Assembly (NCBI RefSeq): GCF_001467745.1
Contig: NZ_LNYG01000013.1
Span: forward strand, 2,040,292-2,104,291
DNA length: 64,000 nt
Direction of reading: 5' to 3'
Source: Legionella jamestowniensis
GTDB taxonomy: Bacteria; Pseudomonadota; Gammaproteobacteria; Legionellales; Legionellaceae
Position numbers and translations under genes: made by a program. This document shows, in pieces, positions 7,563-16,285 of this stretch. The notes below the pieces were generated by a model. It was not told the DNA's origin. It searched no databases and was given only the letters and a program-made list of their open reading frames with translations. Numbering within the stretch: position 1 is the stretch's first letter; each line of letters begins with the position of its first letter.

Positions 7563-10511
7563 ATGCCAGCAGAAAGCGCCAAAAAACTTTTAATTCGAAA
7601 CAATCGGAAACAATATCAAGATTTTTTAATCGATGAGTCTCCAATACTGCATTTACCGGCAATTTCTGCCGTACCCTGGATAGGTGCTGCCAATAGATTC
7701 GATACCTATGAGAAAACACCGTACAAATTTGGTGAGCATCAAATTAATTTTATCAGTAAAAATGGTGAACCTTATTCCTTTCAGTGGCAAACCGATGCTA
7801 TACAATTAAAGCAGGCTGTACGTTGGGGAATTGTTCGCACTGAATCATTAACCAGTAAGGTTATTGCTGCGCTTGGTAATTATCGTATTACCGCGCATGA
7901 GCGTGTCCTCAAAGGAATGATAAGCAACACTCAACATTTAAAAGTTCAGCTTTTAGATCACTATCAACAACGTTTTGAAGCGCTGCAGGAATTGGAATCC
8001 TTGGTGAATAAGGACAATTCTCTGGTAGCTTATAGTACAGCAATTGAACGCTATAGGCAGCAATTATTGACAATTGATAGTAGCCTTGAAACGCATTTTA
8101 GAGGCACACAGCTAGTCACCCTTAATCCTAAAGCACTTTCCCAATTACGAGAAGATATTAGAAAGGATATTGCCAAGGCAGAATCTTATTTACAGACAAT
8201 GGTGGAGGATTGTTCAACAAACCCACAGGCTTTACGGACTTATAGTCGAGCACGAGGTAAAAATTCAATCCTATATTTCGTTAAGCAACAAATGTCTGAT
8301 AACTTGTTTCAAATGCAGGGAATCAATCAGGATATCAGTTACAGCAGAAAAAGGCGGTTTGCACTCACACGTGGTCATTTAAATGATTGTATAGAAGATG
8401 CCCGACGAGAAGTTGACGAGCATAAAGCTGATCTAAGAAATGCCATCACGCCAGAGCATCATGGTTGGTACACCAGTGAAAATGGCAGTATTACCTACGA
8501 TTTCGGAAATGATAATCTCACGCCTTCCCGCCAGCGACAAGTATTGTTGGGCATAAGTTTTCTGGAGGGTTGGGATACCGTTGATTACAGTAATCCTGAA
8601 AAACCAAGCGTCAAAAGCCCACTGGGGAGTGAAACGCTAAGTGTAATTGTTGCTACGAATTGGCAGCTGCATCGAAACTTTGCGGTTGCTATGAAGAGTG
8701 CCGCCTTTTTTATTTTTAATATCTTTAAGGGAATGTTCACCTATACTCATCCCTGGGAAGAGGAGGCATGGGACAATAAAGAATTTCATCTTATTGCGAA
8801 AACCTTACGAGAAAAGGCAAGCCCTAATGAACCATTATTGCTAAAACCTATAAAATTTATTAAAGCAATCATGTATGCGATAAGAGATAGCTTTAGAGGA
8901 ATTCGCAACTTAGGTACTGGCCTTTTCCATATGCCTAAAAAGATCTTCGATGATTGGAATGCAAGCAAATCTTTGCAAAATCTTAATACCGTCATTGAGG
9001 AGGCAGAGCATTGCCTCGCCCGTATTAACAGGGAGGAGACTGAGCGCTTGCAATATATCCTGATAGATTCAGTGCTAAAAAGCGATGCAAAACCTGTGAG
9101 CATGCTTGCCAGGACCGATTATCATCTTACGGCAGGTGAGCAAAATGATATTATAACTGCAATGGTTCGAGGTTTCGATGGTTTTGTCTCCGTTTTTACC
9201 CACAATGTTTATGCCAAAGATCCCGTAGCCGGTCTTCTATTTACTACAGCTTATGCAGCTGGCGCTGGCGCCATTTTTTATCCTGCTTTTGCGTCTACTG
9301 TTTTTGGTGCAGGCTATGTTAACTGGTTTACCCATTTTTCGTACAGCATGGGTTCTGGAAAATTCGCCGCTGCTTTGGCAGGTGGTTCCACACAAGCACA
9401 AGTATTCGCCACCGGATGGGATACGGCAGTTCATGGACCCAATAGTTCGGGAATCTCGGTAACCATGCAGATCGCTGAAGATCCGTTAACCTATAGTGCC
9501 TATTTTGCGCTTGCTTATGGTTTAGGCTATGTTTTGGTAAATGGTATTAATGGGCATAAAATTCCTGTTTTAAGCGATATGTTACGTGAAGATTTAGGTT
9601 CTACGCCTGATGCAAGCTATCCTTTTATAGGCGGCAAGTTTGCTCTTGGCAGTTATGAATTATTTCATCGCGATCCCACCGAAGATTTACATCCTACCAG
9701 AATTAAATTTAATGGTACTGAATATAAAAACTACCCTAACCCCGGCAATGAGCAGGTTATTAATCGGTTCCTGCTCGCACTTTGGTTGTCCAAACATGCT
9801 GAAACACTACCAAAATTAGATTCAGATATTTTGTTTGAATTAGAAAGACACCTGGATAGACTTTTCCTTAGAGAAGAGGCTGCTTCACTTAAGAAGATTT
9901 TATATCCGGAAAAAGAGCTTTCAATTGCTTTTCAACTATTTTCTATTCCCTTCAGTTATATCCCGGCAATTTGCCGCTTTAGTCTGGCTTTTATTTTAAG
10001 TCCCATTGCGTGGTTTATGGGTAATCCAGAGCCTGCTCAACCCATTAAAAGGGCTTCCCGTGATTTATACATGAAAATAAGCAGGGATCTGAATCGTCTT
10101 CTTATTGCCGGCAGTCAGTTTATTTATTTATGCTTTAAAGTGATGACAAGTCCGGTAAAAGCATTAGCATTCACTGTCAACATGCTAATAAGTCGAATTG
10201 CCGCTTTGGTCGATTTGATATTATCTCATTCTATTCATCAAAAATTCGCGCGGGTACATGCATTTTTTAATAATCTTGGTGAATGGATGTATCCAGCCCG
10301 AGCAATAAAAAGTGTGGTGATTGCCCATCCGGTTCATACGATTAAAGAAATCGAACATTCCTATAAATCGATGCTGGAACAATTCGCAATAACGCGATTT
10401 AGTTCTGATGTCATTATACAGGAAGAAAAGCAACTTACCCCTTCATCATTAAAGCTACCCCCTTCTGAGCTTCTTCTGGATAAAAGAGATCCACCTACAG
10501 TCAATATTTGA
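7563..10511 (+). CDS. Large orphan membrane protein (982 aa), possible effector
   Basis: I do not recognise a domain. The first ~350 residues are soluble and helical with Gln/Leu-rich coiled-coil-like stretches (residues ~120-230). Around residue 550-660 is a long Ala/Gly-rich hydrophobic region with several possible membrane segments, and near residue 795-820 another (IPAICRFSLAFILSPIAWFMG). Further amphipathic helices follow, ending in a charged tail LLDKRDPP. No signal peptide. The ribosome site is weak. Such large, unique, multi-segment proteins in Legionella are often Dot/Icm substrates or conserved membrane proteins; both remain possible. A perfect palindrome covers its stop codon. Confidence 0.75.
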   Translation: MPAESAKKLLIRNNRKQYQDFLIDESPILHLPAISAVPWIGAANRFDTYEKTPYKFGEHQINFISKNGEPYSFQWQTDAIQLKQAVRWGIVRTESLTSKVIAALGNYRITAHERVLKGMISNTQHLKVQLLDHYQQRFEALQELESLVNKDNSLVAYSTAIERYRQQLLTIDSSLETHFRGTQLVTLNPKALSQLREDIRKDIAKAESYLQTMVEDCSTNPQALRTYSRARGKNSILYFVKQQMSDNLFQMQGINQDISYSRKRRFALTRGHLNDCIEDARREVDEHKADLRNAITPEHHGWYTSENGSITYDFGNDNLTPSRQRQVLLGISFLEGWDTVDYSNPEKPSVKSPLGSETLSVIVATNWQLHRNFAVAMKSAAFFIFNIFKGMFTYTHPWEEEAWDNKEFHLIAKTLREKASPNEPLLLKPIKFIKAIMYAIRDSFRGIRNLGTGLFHMPKKIFDDWNASKSLQNLNTVIEEAEHCLARINREETERLQYILIDSVLKSDAKPVSMLARTDYHLTAGEQNDIITAMVRGFDGFVSVFTHNVYAKDPVAGLLFTTAYAAGAGAIFYPAFASTVFGAGYVNWFTHFSYSMGSGKFAAALAGGSTQAQVFATGWDTAVHGPNSSGISVTMQIAEDPLTYSAYFALAYGLGYVLVNGINGHKIPVLSDMLREDLGSTPDASYPFIGGKFALGSYELFHRDPTEDLHPTRIKFNGTEYKNYPNPGNEQVINRFLLALWLSKHAETLPKLDSDILFELERHLDRLFLREEAASLKKILYPEKELSIAFQLFSIPFSYIPAICRFSLAFILSPIAWFMGNPEPAQPIKRASRDLYMKISRDLNRLLIAGSQFIYLCFKVMTSPVKALAFTVNMLISRIAALVDLILSHSIHQKFARVHAFFNNLGEWMYPARAIKSVVIAHPVHTIKEIEHSYKSMLEQFAITRFSSDVIIQEEKQLTPSSLKLPPSELLLDKRDPPTVNI

Positions 10512-10521
10512 TCAAATATTG
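10502..10521. terminator. Perfect 20-bp palindrome over a stop codon
   Basis: A 20-bp perfect palindrome (10-bp half sites, no loop) spans the TGA of the 982-residue protein gene and is followed by an A run. It could fold as a weak terminator hairpin or bind a dimeric protein. Confidence 0.4.
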
Positions 10522-10635
10522 TGCAAAAAAATCTCGTTTCTATAAAAAAAATTAGAAAAATTTAAATTTAATTCGCAAAATTTAAATTTATCAGCTAGGC
10601 TGACATAGTGCAACGCAACATAAATGGAGATAATA

Positions 10636-11487
10636 ATGAATCAGGACTATTTTAAAAGTTGGGCTGCCTTAGTGACTGAAATGCATAAACCATTTCAAGC
10701 AATGATGGAGCTAAATCTTAAAACGCTGCAAAATTTACATTATGCAAAGCCAGAAGAAGCGTCTTCCTGGCAACAACCTCACAAGATGATTGATCATCAA
10801 ATGAAGATGGCAATGGAAAATAGTCATCAAATGCTTGATTACATGCGCCAATCTTTTCAAATTCTTGAGAATGCTTTTGCCATGGTTTCAAAGGAAATGA
10901 GAAGAAATTCTGAACTTGCGGTTGGAAGAGCTAAGTCAGCTATGCCTGGGAATAAGGCAAAAAACATTCCCATAGAATTCGAAACTTCAACTACAAAAAA
11001 ATCATCAAAATCCAAGAAAGCATCCGCTTCATCTTCCCGTAAAATGACAGCTGCAAAAAAAACAACGGCGAAGAAAGTCGCTGCTTCTCCTAAAAAGGCA
11101 GCACCTAAATCGGCTAAAGCTGCCATGGCAAAAACAAAATCAGTACCTAAAAAAAGTGCTAGCAGTGCTACCAAAGCCAAGGCCAAAAAAACGACCACAA
11201 ATTCCAGTAAAGTAACCAAGGCTGTTAGCAGGGCAAATAGCCCCCAAATGGCAAGTACAGCCAGCAAAGTGGGTAGTCCCTCAGCGCAAAGTTCTTCAGC
11301 GAATAGAATGATGCCTCACAGTACCATAGCCTCATCTGCAGCAAAGATGTCAACACCGGTCAATAAAATAACAATGCCTCCAAGCAAACCGGTAATGACG
11401 GGTAATGGCAAACCCATGATGTCAAACAACCCAAATCCTGCGACAATGTTTAGACATAATGAAAAAATGCCTGAACCTAAAAAATAA
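10636..11487 (+). CDS. Phasin-like protein with Lys/Ala-rich histone H1-like tail
   Basis: 283 residues from the ATG at 10636, chosen because GGAG lies 6-9 bases upstream. Residues 1-90 are a phasin-type helical domain (NQDYFKSWAALVTEMHKPFQ, repeated amphipathic helices with MLDYMRQSFQ). Residues ~105-200 are a low-complexity Lys/Ala/Ser region (AKKTTAKKVAASPKKAAPK) like histone H1 tails; residues 200-283 are Ser/Pro/Met rich. Phasins coat polyhydroxybutyrate granules; PhaM-type phasins carry similar tails that bind DNA and tether granules to the nucleoid. That role here is inferred. Confidence 0.8.
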   Translation: MNQDYFKSWAALVTEMHKPFQAMMELNLKTLQNLHYAKPEEASSWQQPHKMIDHQMKMAMENSHQMLDYMRQSFQILENAFAMVSKEMRRNSELAVGRAKSAMPGNKAKNIPIEFETSTTKKSSKSKKASASSSRKMTAAKKTTAKKVAASPKKAAPKSAKAAMAKTKSVPKKSASSATKAKAKKTTTNSSKVTKAVSRANSPQMASTASKVGSPSAQSSSANRMMPHSTIASSAAKMSTPVNKITMPPSKPVMTGNGKPMMSNNPNPATMFRHNEKMPEPKK

Positions 11488-11497
11488 ATCTGCTCTA

Positions 11498-11625
11498 TGC
11501 AGGACAAAAATTTAGCATCCCGTCGTTGCGAGCGTCAGCGAAGCAATATAGTACAATATTTGAACAAAAACTGTTCTGGATTGCTTCACTGTGTTCGCAA
11601 CGACTGTATAAAATGTTGTCCTGCA
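11498..11625. repeat. Palindromic interspersed repeat, copy 1
   Basis: A 128-bp element bounded by inverted ends TGCAGGACA (11498-11506) and TGTCCTGCA (11617-11625), with a second nested pair built on the words GCGAAGCAAT and ATTGCTTCAC. Copy 2 lies in reverse orientation at 17459-17592. It codes for nothing and looks like a MITE or REP-type hairpin element. A fragment of the same word set (GTCATTGCGAACGCC) follows at 11645-11659. Confidence 0.8.
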
Positions 11626-11661
11626 CAGAGGTATTTCTAATATAGTCATTGCGAACGCCTG

Positions 11662-11822
11662 ATGAATATGCATAACCTTCCTCATCCAGGGGACTTTATG
11701 AAAGAAACATATCTTGATCCTTTAGATATTAGTATTCGCAAGCTGCAAAGAAGCTTGGTGTGTCTCCCTCTACGTTAAATAGATTTTTAAAAAACTATTT
11801 TAACCCAGGTATTAAGAGGTAG
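11662..11822 (+). pseudogene. Remnant of HigA-type XRE antitoxin gene, frameshifted
   Basis: Reading from the ATG at 11662 gives a HigA-like start (HNLPHPGDFMKETYLDPLDI, then SIRKLQ). A one-base loss near 11745 shifts the frame; continuing in the next frame gives AKKLGVSPSTLNRFLK, the recognition helix of the family. The uncorrected frame stops at 11776-11778; the corrected one diverges after NRFLK and stops at 11820-11822, so the C-terminal half is also missing. No HigB toxin gene is beside it. Clearly a decayed relic. Confidence 0.75.
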
Positions 11823-11941
11823 TAGTTACTAAAGACTGCCCAACTAGCTAGATAGTGCTAATAAAATTATTTGCTATACTGATAATGCCTTATTATTTTA
11901 AGCAATTTCGGTGCAAATAAGGAAACCAGGAAGGAGTTATT

Positions 11942-12421
11942 ATGAAAAGACTTCATTGTTATCATCTCTTATTCCTATTTGCATTTTCCTTATTTCCCCT
12001 TAAAGGTTTTTCGGTCACTTATGTTGTTCATCCTGAATATCCAATCAGTGAAATCAGTGAATGGACAGAACAAACCCTAATGGTAACGCTTACCGCTGGT
12101 TTCCATGATGATGCTTCTGAGGCGGCTAATGTACGTCGTCATTACTTGCCTGCTGCGTGGACACCGATGGAGGCTTTTCTTCGTGATAAAGTACACCGAA
12201 TCAATGAACAACACCTTACTCTAAATCCACAACCTGTTGTACCTTCAATTGTTACGGTTCAAGACTGTGAGGGTACTAGTTGTTGGCGTGTTCATCAGGC
12301 CTTTCTTATTCCTGAGTTAAGAAACCGAGTTGATTTCAATGCGCTCGTGGTTACAGCTGATCCAGCGCATGGTTCTCCTCTTCTTATCCAACGCTTGGAT
12401 ATTGTGCTGAGTGATTATTGA
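11942..12421 (+). CDS. Exported hypothetical protein (159 aa)
   Basis: Signal peptide at residues 1-24 (MKRLHCYHLL, hydrophobic core, cut near GFSVT). The mature part has one likely disulfide pair in VQDCEGTSCWRVHQ. No known domain is recognised; probably periplasmic. A good ribosome site (AAGGAG) precedes the ATG. Its stop codon is exactly adjacent to the stop of the convergent patatin gene, leaving no spacer. Confidence 0.75.
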   Translation: MKRLHCYHLLFLFAFSLFPLKGFSVTYVVHPEYPISEISEWTEQTLMVTLTAGFHDDASEAANVRRHYLPAAWTPMEAFLRDKVHRINEQHLTLNPQPVVPSIVTVQDCEGTSCWRVHQAFLIPELRNRVDFNALVVTADPAHGSPLLIQRLDIVLSDY

Positions 12422-13636
12422 TTAATGTTGGTCAAAATACTCGGAAGTCACGCCATAAATAGAACAGGCCAGCTTTTTATCAGACTTCCTTTCCCATTCC
12501 GGATTATTCAAAACCTCAATAGCATTGTTGTAGCCGGTATTTAAACGAATATTTATTGCCGAACGAACAAAATTATAGTCTTTAAAGGAATGCGAATAAG
12601 GGGTTCCATTATAGATAATATGCACAACACTGAATCGTTTCTCATGCCCCAACGCCAGAATTTTTTTCACTTCAGGATCTTCTTTAACCTCAGGGGATAA
12701 TTTATTGCCTAAAAATTGGATTGCAGCCTGTAGGTTTTGTCGGCTGGTATAGACATTGGTTAAACGGCGTGAGTGACTTGCATAACGAATATCTTTTTGA
12801 CGTTCTTCAAGTTGATCCATTGTTTCAGGCAAGGGGCCTTTCAAGCTAAAACAGTCTACTACAAAACACAAAGTATCAAGTTCTGGAAGAGCATCCAATA
12901 CAGTGACCAGTGGTGTATTGGCATAAATACCCCCATCCCAATAATAATCATCCCCGATTTTAATGGCAGGAAAGCCTGGAGGCAAAGCACCGCTTGCCAT
13001 AACATGATCTGGGGTAATAGTCATGGCCTGATTATTAAAAAACTCCATCTCGCCAGTGGTAACATTTACAGCTCCCAGACAAAGCGTAATTTTTTTATTA
13101 TTAATCCTGTCAAAATCAATTAACCGTTCTAGGGTCTGTCGTAGCTCTGAAGTATCATAGTAGCTTAATTTATCGGGTGTATTTTGAGAAAGAGGTGTAG
13201 GAGCAACTAACCTTGGCTTGAAAAAACCATCCAATCCAAAAAAAACAGCGTACAAGGCCCCTAAGCGGTTATGGAGATGATGGGTCCAATCGAAAGCATC
13301 ATAATTAATTTGGAAATCAAGCCATAATTTGGGAGCAATGGTATCCCAGAATTCAAATAACCGTTCCACTTGTTTGTCAGGTGGATTCCCGGCAATGATG
13401 GAGCTATTAATGGCGCCAATGGATACCCCCGCAACAAAATTGGGGCGGTACCCTCGTTCGTGAATAGCACGAAACGCGCCTACTTGATAAGCACCCAGCG
13501 CGCCGCCACCTTGAAACACACAAGCAATGCGATCATAAGTCTGTTTGGTATTTTTTGTTTTTTCAGGCTTATTGATCAAGCCCAGGGCATCTTTATGAAC
13601 GGGTTTATTGTTTTTCCCTAAGGCACGTCTAACCAT
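12422..13636 (-). CDS. Patatin-like phospholipase with DUF3734-type C-terminus
   Basis: 404 residues. The patatin fold is complete: oxyanion loop QGGGALGAYQVG (42-53), nucleophile elbow GVSIG with Ser72, and catalytic Asp234 in WDGGIYANTPL. The C-terminal part (VVHIIYNGTPYSHSFKDYNF) matches the extra domain seen in patatins linked with polyhydroxyalkanoate-containing bacteria. Such enzymes are acyl hydrolases acting on phospholipids or related esters. A basic, disordered N-terminus (residues 1-30) precedes the domain. Legionella has many patatins, including VipD-type effectors; this one looks like the housekeeping type. Confidence 0.9.
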   Translation of the reverse strand: MVRRALGKNNKPVHKDALGLINKPEKTKNTKQTYDRIACVFQGGGALGAYQVGAFRAIHERGYRPNFVAGVSIGAINSSIIAGNPPDKQVERLFEFWDTIAPKLWLDFQINYDAFDWTHHLHNRLGALYAVFFGLDGFFKPRLVAPTPLSQNTPDKLSYYDTSELRQTLERLIDFDRINNKKITLCLGAVNVTTGEMEFFNNQAMTITPDHVMASGALPPGFPAIKIGDDYYWDGGIYANTPLVTVLDALPELDTLCFVVDCFSLKGPLPETMDQLEERQKDIRYASHSRRLTNVYTSRQNLQAAIQFLGNKLSPEVKEDPEVKKILALGHEKRFSVVHIIYNGTPYSHSFKDYNFVRSAINIRLNTGYNNAIEVLNNPEWERKSDKKLACSIYGVTSEYFDQH

Positions 13637-13810
13637 CCTTTAGCTCCAAATTCCTTGTATAAAGAAGAGTATATAACAAATATTCAACTGCTACAGTATG
13701 TAAATCCAATACCACATTTATCTAAGCTACTTGAGTATTAGCATAATTCATTAAATTTTAACATGCTAACCTCAGTAGTTCCTTGGGATCTATACTTAGA
13801 AAATGCAAGC

Positions 13811-13887
13811 AATCAAAGATGCATGCAATTTATGGCTCATAGAACATCAGTTGTTCTATAGGGAGGCGTAAGAAACTATCTTTGATT
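13811..13887. repeat. Nested inverted repeat upstream of the MBL-fold gene
   Basis: Outer arms AATCAAAGAT (13811-13820) and ATCTTTGATT (13878-13887) are perfect complements; an inner hairpin ATAGAAC/GTTCTAT occupies 13839-13859. The structure ends a few bases before the ribosome site of the gene at 13900, so it may be a leader hairpin or a small insertion element. Confidence 0.5.
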
Positions 13888-13899
13888 AAAGGAATTAAG

Positions 13900-14655
13900 A
13901 TGAAACTTTTATTTTTGGGCGTGGCATCTGCCTTAACGGTCGGTCTTAATAAATTTCAATCCAATATGGTGCTTGAAACCAAAGCAGGTCAGCGATTATT
14001 AATTGATTGTGGTAGCGATATTCGCCATTCGCTTATCATGCAAGGTTATAGGTATAGTGATATTCATGCGGTGTATATTAGCCATTTACATGCTGACCAT
14101 ACAGGGGGGCTTGAATGGCTTGGTTTTTCAAAATATTTTCTGGAAAAAGAAAGACCGGCTTTATACATTAGCCCAGATCAAAAAAATGCCCTTTGGCAAA
14201 ATGTGTTATCGGGAGGGATGGCCTCTTTGGAAGGGGAGGAGGCCACGTTGGAAACTTTTTTTGATGCGAAGCCGATTCACAATTATTCTTTTGTCTGGGA
14301 AGGATATTCATTCCAATTAATAAAAACCTGCCACACGTTTAATAATGATAAATTACTTCCCAGTTACGGATTGTTAATTACTGGCGATGATAAAACAATT
14401 TTTGTGTCTACCGACTCACGATTTCACCGCGAGTCTTTGCTGCCCATTTATGAGAAGGCGGATTTAATTTTTCATGACTGCGAAACGTCTGCCACCAAAA
14501 GTAACCAACATGCCCATTATGACGAATTGAAGACACTGGATGAAAAAATAAAAAAGAAAATGTGGCTATACGATTACAATGAAGGCAAATTACCTAATCC
14601 TACAGAAGAGGGCTTCCAAGGTTTTGTAAGCCAAGGGCAGAGTTTTTATTTTTAA
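13900..14655 (+). CDS. MBL-fold metallohydrolase (RNase Z/PhnP-like)
   Basis: 251 residues of the metallo-beta-lactamase fold. The zinc motif HLHADHTGG is intact; further ligand regions are the TDSRFH and FHDCETS segments and HAHYDELK near the C-terminus. The architecture (LLIDCGSDIRHSL, YISHLHADHTGGLEWLG) is that of ribonuclease Z/phosphodiesterase-like MBL proteins. Substrate unknown. The ATG at 13900 is preferred over an in-frame start at 13882 because AAGGA lies at a suitable distance. A nested hairpin sits just upstream. Confidence 0.85.
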   Translation: MKLLFLGVASALTVGLNKFQSNMVLETKAGQRLLIDCGSDIRHSLIMQGYRYSDIHAVYISHLHADHTGGLEWLGFSKYFLEKERPALYISPDQKNALWQNVLSGGMASLEGEEATLETFFDAKPIHNYSFVWEGYSFQLIKTCHTFNNDKLLPSYGLLITGDDKTIFVSTDSRFHRESLLPIYEKADLIFHDCETSATKSNQHAHYDELKTLDEKIKKKMWLYDYNEGKLPNPTEEGFQGFVSQGQSFYF

Positions 14656-14724
14656 TTGCTTTTATTTTATGTGTTGGCTTGTTATTATGCACATCAATTA
14701 ATTTTTAATCACCGGAGGTGAGTT

Positions 14725-16227
14725 GTGTTACAACGACTCATGATTCTCTTTTTATTACCCGGCAGCCTTTCGGCAGCAACAATGATAAATGCCATTGAGG
14801 GTGTGGGACCAAATAGGTCAGTTAAACCTTATATTTGTCTGCAGAATAAAGCAGGTAGTGTTACCTTAAAACTTGCTCCTGGACAATCAGGAGATGCTAA
14901 TAAAGCTTCAGGCAGTGAGTATTATGCGGGAGCAACACTTCGTTTCGGAGGCTGTGAGTCATCAAATACCTATTTGGGCTACGTAGGTTTTAATATTAAT
15001 AAAGCAAGTAATAATTCTATAGGAACGTATACTCCACCTGCCGGGGTGCATATTGCTTATACTAAACCCAGTATTGATAGCCACGGGCGAGTGGGTGGTG
15101 CGATAAACTATACTCCAATTGATACGAACAACCATTTAACTTCGGCAAAAACACCGAGTTATTGGCAATTTGCAGGATTTAATTTATCGGGTCTTGAATT
15201 TGGCAAGGTAATTGATCCTGTCGTTATTCCGAATCTTTCAGAAGCAGAGAGCTCAGGCAATTTTTCTGATTTAAAAGATACCCAAACTTTTATTAATATG
15301 GGAATGAATACAGTAAGACTTCCTGTAAGTTGGGGTTATTTGCAATTAGACGGCCCGGGTGAAGGTAGTCTTAATCTGGCATATTATAATAATTACATAC
15401 GGCCACTTCTACAATCATTGACGCAAGCAAAAGTCTACACCATTGTTGATTTACATACTTATATGCGTTATTCAAAATTCGGTGAACAGTATTCAGGATG
15501 TGGGCAATCTGGTCCTTGTCCAGACGGTACTCTTGTCTTAAATGATAAGGCTTATCAATCGGTTTGGAATCAACTTGCAACCTTAATACAAATGGATTCT
15601 GCGATCAATAAAGAGTATATCCTACTCGATTTGATAAATGAGCCTGTGGGTGTTCCTGATGACAAAGTTTTTACAATACAGGCCTCGTTGATAAAAGCTA
15701 TACGATCTCATGGGTTTAATGGTTATATTCTGATTGAAGGTAACAGTTGGTCTGGGCTTCATTCCTGGACAACTTACGAATGGACTGGGCAAGATGGACA
15801 ACAATACAGCAATGCAAGTTTGTTTACCCGTGAGAATTTTGCAAAAGCTGGAATAAACGATTTATCAAAACTATTAATTAATGTTCATCAATATCTAGAT
15901 AATGATTACAGTGGAACACATGACAATTGCTTGCAGGATTTGTCAACCATCGGTACCGATGGATTTAATTTGGATGCTTTTGCAAGTTACTTACAAGAGA
16001 ATCGACTAAAGGCCATTGTTACTGAATTTGGTACAGGAAAAGATGCTGGCAGTTGTACAGCACCCTTGCGGCAATTTATGCAATATTTGCAAGATAATTC
16101 AGCTAAGGAAAAAGATTATGGTTTTGCAGGTTGGACAATTTGGTCAACTGGTCATGGATGGGGTGGTTATAACCTGCGTGTACAACCTGACTCTTATCAA
16201 ACGGATATACTTAGGGAATTTCTTTAG
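14725..16227 (+). CDS. Secreted GH5 endoglucanase (cellulase)
   Basis: 500 residues with a signal peptide (residues 1-17). The C-terminal half is a glycoside hydrolase family 5 barrel: acid/base Glu306 in DLINEPVG, nucleophile Glu434 in IVTEFGTG, plus TVRLPVSWG, YTIVDLHTYMRY, GYILIEGNSWSG and WTIWSTGHGWGG. Residues 20-145 form a separate N-terminal domain without a name I recognise, containing several Gly/Asn/Ser turns and two Cys. Family members cleave beta-1,4-glucans; L. pneumophila secretes a GH5 cellulase through type II secretion, so the same route is likely. The start is GTG, supported by GGAGG at 14714-14718. Confidence 0.9.
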   Translation: MLQRLMILFLLPGSLSAATMINAIEGVGPNRSVKPYICLQNKAGSVTLKLAPGQSGDANKASGSEYYAGATLRFGGCESSNTYLGYVGFNINKASNNSIGTYTPPAGVHIAYTKPSIDSHGRVGGAINYTPIDTNNHLTSAKTPSYWQFAGFNLSGLEFGKVIDPVVIPNLSEAESSGNFSDLKDTQTFINMGMNTVRLPVSWGYLQLDGPGEGSLNLAYYNNYIRPLLQSLTQAKVYTIVDLHTYMRYSKFGEQYSGCGQSGPCPDGTLVLNDKAYQSVWNQLATLIQMDSAINKEYILLDLINEPVGVPDDKVFTIQASLIKAIRSHGFNGYILIEGNSWSGLHSWTTYEWTGQDGQQYSNASLFTRENFAKAGINDLSKLLINVHQYLDNDYSGTHDNCLQDLSTIGTDGFNLDAFASYLQENRLKAIVTEFGTGKDAGSCTAPLRQFMQYLQDNSAKEKDYGFAGWTIWSTGHGWGGYNLRVQPDSYQTDILREFL

Positions 16228-16249
16228 AAGGTTGGTAAAACCTTCTAAA
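16223..16249 (+). terminator. Stem-loop overlapping the endoglucanase stop
   Basis: Perfect 11-bp arms (16223-16233 and 16239-16249) with a 5-base loop. The stop codon lies in the left arm. There is no strong T tract, so termination strength is uncertain. Confidence 0.6.
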
Positions 16250-16285
16250 GTATAATAAAGAAGTACTTGAAGCCCTCCGTGGCCT

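Noticed and set aside
10857-11267. Hydrophobic minus-strand frame opposite the phasin tail
   Set aside because: It is the antisense of a Lys/Ala-rich repeat region; Leu/Ala/Val runs are forced by that composition.
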